64,000 bases of DNA from Micavibrio sp. UBA5572 (GTDB lineage Bacteria; Pseudomonadota; Alphaproteobacteria; Micavibrionales; Micavibrionaceae). Position numbers and translations under genes: made by a program. Under the pieces are notes generated by a model that did not search any database, was not told where the DNA came from, and saw only the letters and a program-made list of their open reading frames with translations. The stretch is taken from assembly GCA_002425415.1 (NCBI GenBank), contig DIMG01000031.1, positions 1 to 64,000 on the forward strand, given 5' to 3'. Every line of letters starts with the position of its first letter. The first letter of the stretch is position 1. Shown piece after piece: positions 25,611 to 33,995 of the stretch.

Positions 25611-25714
25611 AGTGCGTCATGCCTGAACCGTGAATAAAACACAGATTCTGGCGGCGACAAGGGTTTTAACGTAGAAAACCTCTGCCGCCAAGGGAAAACT
25701 GAACAATCGGGGAA

Positions 25715-27217
25715 TTATTCGACGTCTTCTATTTCCGGAGGGTCGATAATAAGGGAGAAGACAGATGGGATTTGGCCTGATAAATCTTCAGAGATCATAC
25801 CCTCACCTGCCAATTCTGCAGCCTTACCATGTATCCACACCGCAGCACAGGTCGCATCAAACAAGCCCAGAACCCTGCGTGCAACCAAACCGGCAATCAT
25901 CCCCGCCAAAACGTCTCCGGTTCCTGCTGTTGCCAACCAACCAGATCCAGTTGAATTGATAACGGCACGACCATCCGGTGCTGCAATGACTGTATCTGCA
26001 CCTTTCAGAACAATGATCGCGCCCGTTTTGGCTGATGCTGCCCGCGCCCGTTCTACCTTACTTCCATGGTAATCAGGGAAAATTCGCTCGAACTCCCCCT
26101 CATGCGGGGTCAAAATGCAATGAGAACCAAGGGTTTTATAAAAGTTTTTGGTATCGTCTTCAAATACAGACAAGGCATCAGCGTCCAGAATACAATATCT
26201 TTGAGGGTCAATTGACGTTGCATCAAATACAATTTTTTTAAGTGCGGCGACATGATCCAATCCTGCTCCAGGGCCAATCAATGCAACATTCCTACGGTCA
26301 TCTTTTAAATGGTCTTTGAATCGTGCCATTTCCAAAAGATGTTCGACCATGAGGGATGGACTGGCCATTCTATAAACATTTGCAACGTCCGGATGGGCTG
26401 CAACCGTCACCATCCCTGCCCCAACCTTCAGTGCAGCCAATGATGCCAACGAGCTTGCTCCGGTCATTGAGCGCCCACCCAGTACAACAACATGTCCATG
26501 GTGGTATTTATGCGTCCAAAAAGCCTTGGTTGCGGCATCCTCTCCCCAGCCAAGCTCAGGGCAGTTTTCACGAACAACAGAGCCAATAATTGATTTGATG
26601 ACCGAGTCGTTGATGCCAATGTCAACCACTTCGATTTCACCGCAGGCGATTTTTCCGGGCATCAATATATGCCCCATTTTTTTACGAAAAAAAGTAACTG
26701 TGAGATCTGCCTGAGGTGTGCAAGGCTGGCAATCGCCTGAATCGGCATACAGTCCAGACGGCACGTCAATCGCGATAATCGGACAAGCTGTGCGTTGAAG
26801 ACGGGACAAAATTTCCTGTGCATCTCCTGTGATCTCACGCGTTAATCCCGTTCCGAAGACGGCATCAATAATCAATCCATCTTGAGGAATGTCCAATTCA
26901 TCAAAAAGTATTATATCGTCATTCCATTCCTGAGCGGCGGAGGAGACATCCCCCTCAAGAGTTTCTATTTTGTTTAAGCACGCTACGGTTACGTTCCACT
27001 TTTTGCGCTTGAGTTCACAAGCCGCAATAAAACCATCCCCGCCGTTACTTCCCGTTCCACAAAGAACCAGAACCGGCTGTTTTTCGTACCGTTCGCGGAC
27101 AATATCTGCCACGGCACGCCCTGCCCGTTGCATCAAAGGATAAAAAGAAGCCTTACCGCCCATTGCCAGCGATTCTGCTTGTCCCATCTGCTCTACTGAA
27201 AGAATCTCGGTGTTCAT
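25715..27217 (-). CDS. nnr: Bifunctional NAD(P)H-hydrate epimerase/dehydratase
   Basis: A 500-residue fusion that repairs damaged NAD(P)H hydrates. The N-terminal YjeF_N epimerase domain (about 1-215) shows G-N-G-G-D-G-F-I-A-A, D-A-V-F-G-T-G-L and D-V-P-S-G-L. The C-terminal YjeF_C ADP-dependent dehydratase (about 225-490) shows A-L-I-G-P-G-A-G, L-T-P-H-E-G-E-F-E-R, V-L-K-G-A-D-T and the GTGD-type A-G-T-G-D-V-L-A-G. Both halves look intact. It is transcribed toward tRNA-Leu and lies upstream of no obvious partner. Confidence 0.95.
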   Translation of the reverse strand: MNTEILSVEQMGQAESLAMGGKASFYPLMQRAGRAVADIVRERYEKQPVLVLCGTGSNGGDGFIAACELKRKKWNVTVACLNKIETLEGDVSSAAQEWNDDIILFDELDIPQDGLIIDAVFGTGLTREITGDAQEILSRLQRTACPIIAIDVPSGLYADSGDCQPCTPQADLTVTFFRKKMGHILMPGKIACGEIEVVDIGINDSVIKSIIGSVVRENCPELGWGEDAATKAFWTHKYHHGHVVVLGGRSMTGASSLASLAALKVGAGMVTVAAHPDVANVYRMASPSLMVEHLLEMARFKDHLKDDRRNVALIGPGAGLDHVAALKKIVFDATSIDPQRYCILDADALSVFEDDTKNFYKTLGSHCILTPHEGEFERIFPDYHGSKVERARAASAKTGAIIVLKGADTVIAAPDGRAVINSTGSGWLATAGTGDVLAGMIAGLVARRVLGLFDATCAAVWIHGKAAELAGEGMISEDLSGQIPSVFSLIIDPPEIEDVE

Positions 27218-27366
27218 GCCCGAAACTATGACCCAGAATTATTCTTTTGTATAGGGGGACTTCACACAGGAATAATCATAGTAACGGCCGCCGAACAGTA
27301 TTCTTTTATATTTTTTCATGGAGGAAATTATATACAAAATGCCACTGCTTTTGAGGATTTTTAAAA

Positions 27367-27442
27367 TGGGGCGACCGATGGGGTTCGAACCCACGACCAC
27401 TCGGACCACAACCGAGGGCTCTACCGCTGAGCTACGGTCGCC
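27367..27442 (-). tRNA. tRNA-His(GTG)
   Basis: The minus strand folds with acceptor GCGACCG/CGGTCGC plus an extra 5' G opposite C73, the G-1:C73 pair that identifies tRNA-His. The anticodon loop is TTGTGGT with GTG, the T-arm is GGGTTCGAACCC, and CCA is encoded. The G-1 base is at 27442. A shadow ORF crosses it and was not called. Confidence 0.95.
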
Positions 27443-27627
27443 ACCAGAAAACAACCTATAAATTAGGCTGGATGCAGCTTTATGCTAAAATTTATTTATT
27501 TTGTCCATAGAAAAATTTTTTTTCATGTAGACGCAAGATTTCCATCGTGCTAATCCAAACACTATCAACATATCAGTCGTGCAATTTTTGCATATTAACT
27601 TTTACCAGTGAGCCAGTGAGTTAGAGA

Positions 27628-29061
27628 ATGACATCAGCATCAGCCCTCAAATTTAAAAATGCCAGTGACTTCGTTAAATATCTAAAAGAGGAAGGAAAAC
27701 AGTATGTTGACTTTCTATTCGCAGATATGCGCGGCAAACAACAGCACACTACACAGCATGTATCTACTATTGATGAAAATCTTTTGACCGAGGGCATTTA
27801 TTTCGATGGGTCTTCTATCTCAGGATGGAAAGCCATTAATGAATCGGACATGATTTTATTGCCTGACTTGTCCCGCGTTTGCGTTGATCCTTTTTCCGCA
27901 CAACCAACCATCAAAATTTTCTGTTTTGTATTAGATCCGAATACTCGCAAACCTTACGAGCGCTGCCCTCGCTCGGTTGCAAAAGCCGCGCAAGACTATT
28001 TAAAAGGGAGCGGGATCGGCGATACAGCATTTTTTGGCCCTGAAGCTGAATTCTTTGTCTTTGATGATGTTAAATACAAAGTCAGCATGAACAAGGTTTC
28101 CTACGAAATTGACAGTGAAGAAAGCCCCTGCAATACGGATTCCCATTATGATGAGGGCAATCTGGGACATCGTCCGCGCGTCAAAGGTGGTTACTTTCCT
28201 GATTCTCCGATTGATACTGGGACAAACCTGCGTGCAGAAATGCTGTCCGTCATTGCATCCATGGGTGTTGAAGTTGAAAAACATCACCATGAAGTGGCGC
28301 CAAGCCAACATGAGCTGGGCATCAAATTTGATACATTGCTTAATTGTGGCGATAACATGCAAATTTACAAACATGTCGTTCATAATGTGGCTGCGGCTTA
28401 TGGTCAGTCCGCAACCTTTATGCCAAAACCGATCTTTGGTGATAATGGTTCGGGGATGCATGTTCACCAATCCCTCTGGAAAGGATCGACCCCTTTATTT
28501 GCCGGAGACGGGTATGCAGGACTATCTGAGACCGCTCTCTTTTATATTGGTGGAATCATCAAACATGCCAAGGCATTGAATGCCTTTACCAACCCGACAA
28601 CAAATAGCTACAAACGCCTTGTTCCGGGTTTTGAAGCCCCTGTTCTATTGGCTTATTCATCACGCAACCGTTCTGCATCTTGCCGGATTCCCCATTCTGG
28701 TTCCCCGAAAGGCAAGCGTGTGGAAGTTCGTTTTCCTGATCCAACTGCCAATCCATACCTTGCCTACTCTGCAATGCTGATGGCGGGTTTGGACGGGATC
28801 AAAAACAAAATCCATCCAGGCGAAGCTCATGACAAAGACCTTTATCATTTACCACCTGAAGAATTGGCAAAAGTTCCAACCGTTTGTGGATCCCTCCGTC
28901 AAGCTTTGGACTCTCTGAAGGCCGATCATGAGTTTTTGACTGCCGGTGATGTGTTCTCGAAAGACCTGATTGAAGCCTATATTGATCTCAAAATGGAAGA
29001 AGTATTGGCATACGAAACCATGCCACATCCGATTGAATACGATATGTATTATTCATCATAA
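27628..29061 (+). CDS. glnA: Glutamine synthetase type I
   Basis: A 477-residue GSI enzyme, ATP-dependent synthesis of glutamine from glutamate and ammonium. It shows the D-G-S-S-I-S-G-W latch region, metal-ligand motif F-F-G-P-E-A-E-F-F-V-F, N-G-S-G-M-H-V-H-Q-S, and R-I-P-H-S near the active site. The adenylylation tyrosine is present in D-L-Y-H-L-P-P-E-E near residue 405, so GlnE control is expected. No glnB lies upstream, unlike the usual alphaproteobacterial glnBA pair. A bidirectional terminator region follows. A convincing sigma54 promoter could not be seen. Confidence 0.97.
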   Translation: MTSASALKFKNASDFVKYLKEEGKQYVDFLFADMRGKQQHTTQHVSTIDENLLTEGIYFDGSSISGWKAINESDMILLPDLSRVCVDPFSAQPTIKIFCFVLDPNTRKPYERCPRSVAKAAQDYLKGSGIGDTAFFGPEAEFFVFDDVKYKVSMNKVSYEIDSEESPCNTDSHYDEGNLGHRPRVKGGYFPDSPIDTGTNLRAEMLSVIASMGVEVEKHHHEVAPSQHELGIKFDTLLNCGDNMQIYKHVVHNVAAAYGQSATFMPKPIFGDNGSGMHVHQSLWKGSTPLFAGDGYAGLSETALFYIGGIIKHAKALNAFTNPTTNSYKRLVPGFEAPVLLAYSSRNRSASCRIPHSGSPKGKRVEVRFPDPTANPYLAYSAMLMAGLDGIKNKIHPGEAHDKDLYHLPPEELAKVPTVCGSLRQALDSLKADHEFLTAGDVFSKDLIEAYIDLKMEEVLAYETMPHPIEYDMYYSS

Positions 29062-29086
29062 TCAAATATCAGTTTCTGCGTAACTT

Positions 29087-29112
29087 AAACCCCACCTTTA
29101 CAAGTGGGGTTT
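29087..29112 (+). terminator. Intrinsic terminator of glnA
   Basis: AAACCCCAC and GTGGGGTTT form a perfect nine-pair stem about 25 bases past the glnA stop, followed by ATTTTCTTGT. Confidence 0.8.
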
Positions 29113-29144
29113 ATTTTCTTGTATTATTCAAGTTATTCAATCGC

Positions 29145-29173
29145 AAAAAAGGGCTGAAAAATCCAGCCCTTTT
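29145..29173 (-). terminator. Intrinsic terminator of rplM-rpsI
   Basis: AAAAGGGCTG and CAGCCCTTTT pair over ten bases around a seven-base loop; in the minus-strand RNA a run of U residues follows. It lies about 24 bases beyond the rpsI stop and faces the glnA terminator. Confidence 0.85.
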
Positions 29174-29196
29174 GAATCTGTACTGAGAAGCTCAAA

Positions 29197-29655
29197 TTAA
29201 CGCTTAACCCATTGCTTCGCACGACGAGCCTTGTGAAGACCGATTTTCTTACGTTCAACAGAACGAGAGTCACGGGTCAACATACCCGCATCTTTCAATG
29301 CGCCGCGAAGGTCAGGTTCGAAATATTGTAAAGCACGGGAAATACCATGACGAACAGCACCCGCCTGGCCAGACAAACCACCACCAACAACTGTACACAC
29401 AACATCAAACTGGTTGACGCGATTGACAATGAAGAATGGTTGGTTCAAAACCAACAAGTGTGTTTTCCGACCAAAATATGTTTCCTGATCGCGACCGTTG
29501 ACGCTCACTTTACCTGAGCCTGGTTTAATCCAGACACGGGCGGTTGCTTCTTTACGACGACCTGTCGCATAAGAACGACCTTGAGCATCGATTTTTGGTT
29601 CGCGTTTTACAACTTCTTCAGTTTGAACTGTTGCCAGATTTTCTAAACTTTCCAT
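29197..29655 (-). CDS. rpsI: Ribosomal protein S9
   Basis: Small-subunit protein uS9, 152 residues. It shows Y-A-T-G-R-R-K-E-A-T-A-R-V, the G-G-G-L-S-G-Q-A-G-A-V-R-H-G central motif and the basic C-terminal tail ending K-R-R-like (A-K-Q-W-V-K-R here), which reaches the P-site tRNA. The N-terminal extension of about 20 residues is usual in alphaproteobacteria. ATG 29655 is four bases after the rplM stop with AGAGG upstream; an in-frame ATG at 29673 would overlap rplM. Confidence 0.96.
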   Translation of the reverse strand: MESLENLATVQTEEVVKREPKIDAQGRSYATGRRKEATARVWIKPGSGKVSVNGRDQETYFGRKTHLLVLNQPFFIVNRVNQFDVVCTVVGGGLSGQAGAVRHGISRALQYFEPDLRGALKDAGMLTRDSRSVERKKIGLHKARRAKQWVKR

Positions 29656-29659
29656 CGAT

Positions 29660-30121
29660 CTAACCTCTTGCATTTTTGCGGTTCAAGGCAGCAACATCCA
29701 GAATTTCCGGATTTTGTGCTGCGTGTGGGTGCTCAGATCCTGCATAAACACGCATGTTACCCAAAACTTTACGTCCCAAAGGACCTTCTGGAAGCATACG
29801 TTCAACAGCTTTCATGATAACGCGTTCAGGATATTTGCCATCCAGCAATTGCGCGCGGGTGCGTTCCTTGATACCACCAGGATACCCTGTGTGCCAAAAA
29901 AAGCTGGTGCCTTCGCGTTTATTTCCGGTCAAAACAACTTTTTCAGCGTTAATGACAACAATGTAATCACCCGTATCCATGTGAGGGGTGAAAGATGGTT
30001 TGTGTTTGCCGCGCAGACGCATCGCCAGAATGGATGCTAAACGCCCCAATACCAGCCCTTCAGCATCAACGACGATCCATTTCTTCTCTATTTCAGAAGG
30101 CTTGGCGGAAAAGGTTTTCAT
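29660..30121 (-). CDS. rplM: Ribosomal protein L13
   Basis: Large-subunit protein uL13, 153 residues. Visible signatures are K-W-I-V-V-D-A-E-G, L-G-R-L-A-S-I-L-A-x-x-L-R-G-K, G-D-Y-I-V-V-I-N-A-E-K and V-E-R-M-L-P. It forms the standard rplM-rpsI operon. A near-ideal sigma70 promoter lies 48-76 bases upstream. Confidence 0.97.
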   Translation of the reverse strand: MKTFSAKPSEIEKKWIVVDAEGLVLGRLASILAMRLRGKHKPSFTPHMDTGDYIVVINAEKVVLTGNKREGTSFFWHTGYPGGIKERTRAQLLDGKYPERVIMKAVERMLPEGPLGRKVLGNMRVYAGSEHPHAAQNPEILDVAALNRKNARG

Positions 30122-30461
30122 GACCCGAGATCCTTTAAGTCTTGATTGTTTCGTTCTTGTTCGGATGTGTTGTATCCAAGCCTGAGGGCGGCGTCAAGAA
30201 AAATAAACATATTACTCTTTTATATTTTTATTTATTTTCAATCACTTATCTATATATGGTATTATAATACCCGATTATTTTGTTTCAGCATTGATAAATA
30301 AGAGGTCATCGAAAAATCTGACATTAACCTATTTCTTTCCCCCTTATTTAATATAGATTACTCAATATGCATTCAGTCCGATTAATATCACAGATTCTAA
30401 CGGTGGTTTTATACATGACCTCTCCTTTTGACGATTCTTCCGTCGAAGGACACGTTCATTA
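30122..30461. other. Divergent intergenic region between rplM and YdjM-like gene
   Basis: The 340-base spacer holds the rplM promoter at its left end. The middle (30200-30400) is AT-rich with nothing I can call. At the right end a possible 15-codon upstream frame (30415-30462) overlaps the start of the next gene. Confidence 0.6.
30169..30197 (-). promoter_or_regulatory. Probable sigma70 promoter for rplM-rpsI
   Basis: On the minus strand, TTGACG (30192-30197) and TACAAC (30169-30174) are separated by exactly 17 bases. The start point would lie about 40 bases before the rplM ATG. Match and spacing are good for a ribosomal-protein promoter. Confidence 0.65.
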
Positions 30462-31523
30462 ATGGATTCAATAACTCAAATTGCATTGGGTGCTGTGATC
30501 GGTCAGGCTATCGGGCATAAAAAACTCGGGCATAAAGCCTTGATCTTTGGCGCTTTGGGAGGCTTCCTTCCTGATCTTGATGTTCTAATCACTCCCATCG
30601 CAAATATGATGGGGCATCATGATGAGTTTATGGGGTGGAAATATCATCGACACTTTTCTCATTCGCTTTGGTTTGGCCCGCTGCTTGGCTCATTAATGGG
30701 ATGGGGATTGTGGACGTGGTACGGAAAACAGGCCGAACATTTATTGTCGTGGATCGCCATAATGGTTTTATCCATTTTCACCCACTCTCTTTTGGATACA
30801 TGCACAATATACGGAACCCAGCTTTTAGCACCGTTCAGCAATCATCGTTTTTATATTCCATCCGTGAGTATTATCGATCCCATTTATACAATCCCGTTAT
30901 TTATGGCTCTGTCCTTTTACTGGATTAGAAGGTTACGCTCGAATGCCGGACGTGCGGCTCTTATCTCTTTGATTTTCACAACATTATATTTGGGATTTGG
31001 CTGGGGGATCAACTTCAGAGCAGAGCATATTGCCCGCGAGCAATTGGCAGAGAAGCATATTGAATATAAAAAACTCAATGCCTATACTACTATATTTCAG
31101 CCTTGGTTAAGGCGCATTGTCGTGTATGAGACGGATAATCTTCTCCGTGTCGGATTTGTGTCGACCCTTTCCCCCCAGCCTATTTTCTGGACGTGTAAAC
31201 GGCAATCCCCCCAAAGCATCAAGGACTCCGTTATGCAAACACAAGCGGGGCAATTGCTGAATTGGTTTTCGATCGAAAACCTTAGCATATCGGAACAGAA
31301 TGGAAGAATCTCTGCGACCGATGCAAGATACGGCATTCCCGGCTCCTCAATTTTTGGATGGTGGGGGGTGGATTTTGATACTCTTGAAAACGGGAGCTTG
31401 TCTTATGTTGGACGATCACGTTTTGAGAGAGAGGCCAGTTGGCACTCTGTTCGGGAATTATTCAAAGCCAGTTACGGTCTTGAAAATTCATTTCTTCCAG
31501 ACAAAGAAAGTGGCTGTTCCTAA
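30462..31523 (+). CDS. YdjM-type membrane-bound metal-dependent hydrolase
   Basis: A 353-residue integral membrane protein of the LexA-induced YdjM family (PF04307). The hallmark opening M-D-S-I-T-Q-I-A-L-G-A, the metal-like motif L-P-D-L-D near residue 45 and H-R-H-F-S-H-S-L near 66 are all present, as is T-H-S-L-L-D near 108. Several membrane helices make up the first 200 residues and a soluble tail follows. The hydrolase function is inferred from conserved His/Asp; no substrate is known. ATG 30462 overlaps the stop of a short upstream frame. Confidence 0.85.
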   Translation: MDSITQIALGAVIGQAIGHKKLGHKALIFGALGGFLPDLDVLITPIANMMGHHDEFMGWKYHRHFSHSLWFGPLLGSLMGWGLWTWYGKQAEHLLSWIAIMVLSIFTHSLLDTCTIYGTQLLAPFSNHRFYIPSVSIIDPIYTIPLFMALSFYWIRRLRSNAGRAALISLIFTTLYLGFGWGINFRAEHIAREQLAEKHIEYKKLNAYTTIFQPWLRRIVVYETDNLLRVGFVSTLSPQPIFWTCKRQSPQSIKDSVMQTQAGQLLNWFSIENLSISEQNGRISATDARYGIPGSSIFGWWGVDFDTLENGSLSYVGRSRFEREASWHSVRELFKASYGLENSFLPDKESGCS

Positions 31524-31565
31524 TAAATTCTTTGCTTTATATATAACCCATTGGAGAATTTCATC

Positions 31566-31880
31566 ATGAAATATTTATTGAACTTAAGCGTTGTTACAAT
31601 TTCATTACTCACTCTTACCGCTTGCGTCAGTTCCAGTGATTTGGAAATAGAGCAAATCAAAATCATACCGGCAGAATTTGCGGCTCGTTGTATTGAAAAA
31701 GGAAATGTTTACAGTGAGGCGCCGTATTACGGAGTCTTTACCGATACAACAACTGAAAAGCTCGAAAACCTTGCAAAAGAATCTGCGTTCCGCCTTGGGG
31801 CATCTTATGTTGTTCTGGATAAACCTGTAGAAAAAGGCCGGACGATCACCATGCAAGGAAAAGCCTATACTTGTCCTTAG
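31566..31880 (+). CDS. Small lipoprotein, DUF4156-like
   Basis: From ATG 31566 (GGAG upstream) the 104-residue product has a signal peptide with lipobox L-T-A-C at residues 17-20. The mature domain (about 70 residues) holds two further cysteines (R-C-I-E-K and the terminal Y-T-C-P), and the arrangement A-x-R-L-G-A-S-Y-V-V resembles small DUF4156-type outer-membrane lipoproteins. The family call is tentative. It follows the YdjM-like gene by 42 bases and may be cotranscribed. The frame opens 15 bases earlier but that start would spoil the signal peptide. Confidence 0.75.
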   Translation: MKYLLNLSVVTISLLTLTACVSSSDLEIEQIKIIPAEFAARCIEKGNVYSEAPYYGVFTDTTTEKLENLAKESAFRLGASYVVLDKPVEKGRTITMQGKAYTCP

Positions 31881-31934
31881 AAGAATTGACCTTCTGTCGC
31901 AAGTTCAAATTATTTCTTTTAGTGGATAAATAAA

Positions 31935-32011
31935 TGGTCGGAGTGACAAGATTTGAACTTGCGACCCCTTGCACCCCATGCAAGTGCGCTACCGAGCTGC
32001 GCCACACTCCG
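31935..32011 (-). tRNA. tRNA-Pro(GGG)
   Basis: The minus strand shows acceptor CGGAGTG/CACTCCG, anticodon stem CTTGC/GCAAG around loop ATGGGGT with anticodon GGG, an intact T-arm (AAGTTCAAATCTT) and encoded CCA. It decodes CCC. It follows merR, as is common in alphaproteobacteria. Confidence 0.94.
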
Positions 32012-32056
32012 ACTTGAGAAGGGTTTTAACGGAAAGCGCCCTTTCCGTCCAGCAGT

Positions 32057-32545
32057 TTATGCGGCTTGTACGTCATCAGATAAAATCTGGCGCACCTGTT
32101 CACGCATCTCCAACAATTCATCCAATACAGATTGAAGAATTTCGACTTGTTGCAATTTTTCTTCTGCCAGTAATTCATCCGAAGTTTGGACGGATTTTTG
32201 TTCCGGTGTCTGAAATTGCGGCAAATTATTGCCATGTGCATGCGTTTTTTGTGGTGGCAAAACTTTCTTTTGTTCTGCAAGAATCTGGGATTTCGAAGCC
32301 CCTTTCAAGAGCTTCTGAACTCCCTTGATTGTATAACCTTCGACATAGAGCAACGAATGGATTTTTTTGACCATCGCGACATCTTCAGGACGATAGTAAC
32401 GGCGCCCCCCGCCACGCTTCATGGGTTTTATCTGGGTAAATTTAGTTTCCCAAAAACGAAGAACGTGTTGTTGTACGCCCAGCTCTTCTGCCACTTCGCT
32501 AATCGTTCGAAAAGCTGTTTCCGATTTATTATCACTCATCTTCAT
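32057..32545 (-). CDS. MerR-family regulator downstream of ihfA
   Basis: A 162-residue regulator with a MerR helix-turn-helix (F-R-T-I-S-E-V-A-E-E-L-G near 15-25; V-L-R-F-W-E-T-K-F near 30; R-Y-Y-R-P-E-D near 50) and a coiled C-terminal region (100-162) with no metal-binding cysteines. This variant, always next to ihfA in alphaproteobacteria, is conserved but its ligand and targets are not known. It overlaps the ihfA stop by about 14 bases, so the two are coupled. An alternative ATG lies two codons in. Confidence 0.88.
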   Translation of the reverse strand: MKMSDNKSETAFRTISEVAEELGVQQHVLRFWETKFTQIKPMKRGGGRRYYRPEDVAMVKKIHSLLYVEGYTIKGVQKLLKGASKSQILAEQKKVLPPQKTHAHGNNLPQFQTPEQKSVQTSDELLAEEKLQQVEILQSVLDELLEMREQVRQILSDDVQAA

Positions 32546-32852
32546 TCTCGTTATCTGTTTCTATGCCGTTCATGCGGTCTTTCAAGACATGAGATGCCTT
32601 AAACACAAGTACCCGACGTGGGGTAATTGGAACTTCGATGCCCGTTTTCGGGTTTCGACCAATCCGTTCACCTTTTTGGCGCAAACTGAAGCTACCGAAA
32701 GATGAAATTTTTACTGTTTCGTCACGTATCAAGGCGTCGGTAATTTCCGAAAGAACTTGTTCTACCAGAGAGCTTGACTCATTTCTCGAGAGGCCAAGCT
32801 CCCGATAAATTTCTTCCGCTAGATCCGCGCGAGTAATAGTTCGATTACCCAT
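32532..32852 (-). CDS. ihfA: Integration host factor subunit alpha
   Basis: A 106-residue IHF/HU-fold subunit. It opens T-I-T-R-A-D-L-A-E, carries I-S-S-F-G-S-F in the core and R-N-P-K-T-G-I-E-V-P-I in the DNA-intercalating arm, where the proline of the arm tip is present. It bends specific DNA sites together with IhfB, which is not in this window. Position between fabH and merR is the conserved alphaproteobacterial layout. Confidence 0.95.
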   Translation of the reverse strand: MGNRTITRADLAEEIYRELGLSRNESSSLVEQVLSEITDALIRDETVKISSFGSFSLRQKGERIGRNPKTGIEVPITPRRVLVFKASHVLKDRMNGIETDNENEDE

Positions 32853-33032
32853 CCCAATCCCATATTTTTAGTTGTCAGAGAATGCTCAGATTAGACATTT
32901 TTACAGCCAACGTCAATCTCTACCGAAATAGGCCATCCACAAAAAAAGCGATTCATTTCAATAGGCTATATGATTTTATTAAATTTTTGTCACTTTATGT
33001 AAACAAATGAGCTCTTTGCTTCCGTTATTCTA

Positions 33033-33995
33033 TCAGAAGCGAATCAGAGCAGCACCCCATGTTAGGCCGCCGCCCAATGCTTCGAGCAAAAGCAACTGCC
33101 CACGTTGCACCTTCCCTGACCGAACGGCATCATCCAGAGCCAAAGGGATAGACGCAGCAGATGTGTTCCCGTGCTTATTAACCGTTACAACTACGCGATC
33201 CATGCTCATTCCAAGTTTTTCGGCTGTGCCAGTAATAATCCGGAGGTTTGCCTGATGCGGAATCAGCCAATCGATATTTTCCGGAGACACATTATTTTTG
33301 GTTAGAACTTCTTCAACAATGTCCGCCATGAGTGTCACAGCATTTTTAAAAACTTCTTTGCCGTGCATAATGATATGCCCTGCTGTTCCGGATGTGGATA
33401 CGCCACCATCAGTATATAGAAGATCATTCAATCGTCCGTTCGCATATAAATGGGTGGACAGAATTCCCTGTGCTTCCTGTTCTGATTTTTCCAAAATCAC
33501 CGCGCCTGCACCGTCACCGAAAAGAACGCATGTTGATCGATCTGTCCAATCTAGCAAAGACGACATTTTTTCTGCACCAACCACCATGACTCTATTCATA
33601 GAACCGGAACGAATCATAGAATCGGCCACAGAAAGAGCATAAATAAATCCAGAGCATACGGCCTGAACATCAAATGCGGGACCCGGCTTAAGGTCAAGGG
33701 CAGCTTGCACTTTAACGGCAACTGATGGAAACGATTGATCCGGTGTTGTGGTGGCCACAATAACGCCGTCAATGTCTTCAGGACGCAATCCAGAGGACTC
33801 CAATGCATTTTTTGCGGCATTGATTGCCAAAAAAGATGTTGGTTCGTCTTTGGCCGCGATATGCCGTTCTTCGATACCCGTTCGCTGAACAATCCATTCA
33901 TCCGTTGTGTCAACAATCGTCTCGAGTTCTTTATTTGTAAGAATGCGTGCAGGCAAAAATGATCCTGTTGATCGAATTACGGAAGTTAACGTCAT
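33033..33995 (-). CDS. fabH: Beta-ketoacyl-ACP synthase III
   Basis: A 320-residue condensing enzyme starting fatty-acid synthesis from acetyl-CoA and malonyl-ACP. The catalytic cysteine is in Q-A-V-C-S-G-F near 112, histidine in I-P-H-Q-A-N near 247 and asparagine in K-H-G-N-T-S near 277. The GGG active-site loop near the C-terminus is intact. It overlaps plsX at TGATG, so translation is coupled; both act on acyl-ACP. Confidence 0.96.
   Translation of the reverse strand: MTLTSVIRSTGSFLPARILTNKELETIVDTTDEWIVQRTGIEERHIAAKDEPTSFLAINAAKNALESSGLRPEDIDGVIVATTTPDQSFPSVAVKVQAALDLKPGPAFDVQAVCSGFIYALSVADSMIRSGSMNRVMVVGAEKMSSLLDWTDRSTCVLFGDGAGAVILEKSEQEAQGILSTHLYANGRLNDLLYTDGGVSTSGTAGHIIMHGKEVFKNAVTLMADIVEEVLTKNNVSPENIDWLIPHQANLRIITGTAEKLGMSMDRVVVTVNKHGNTSAASIPLALDDAVRSGKVQRGQLLLLEALGGGLTWGAALIRF

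Noticed and set aside
27239..27454. Open frame of 71 codons across tRNA-His on the minus strand
   Set aside because: Its centre is tRNA-His sequence; no ribosome-binding site and no protein-like composition.
27570..27600. Possible sigma54 promoter before glnA (TTGCA element)
   Set aside because: The -12-like TTGCA is present but the -24 element matches TGGCAC at only three of six positions.
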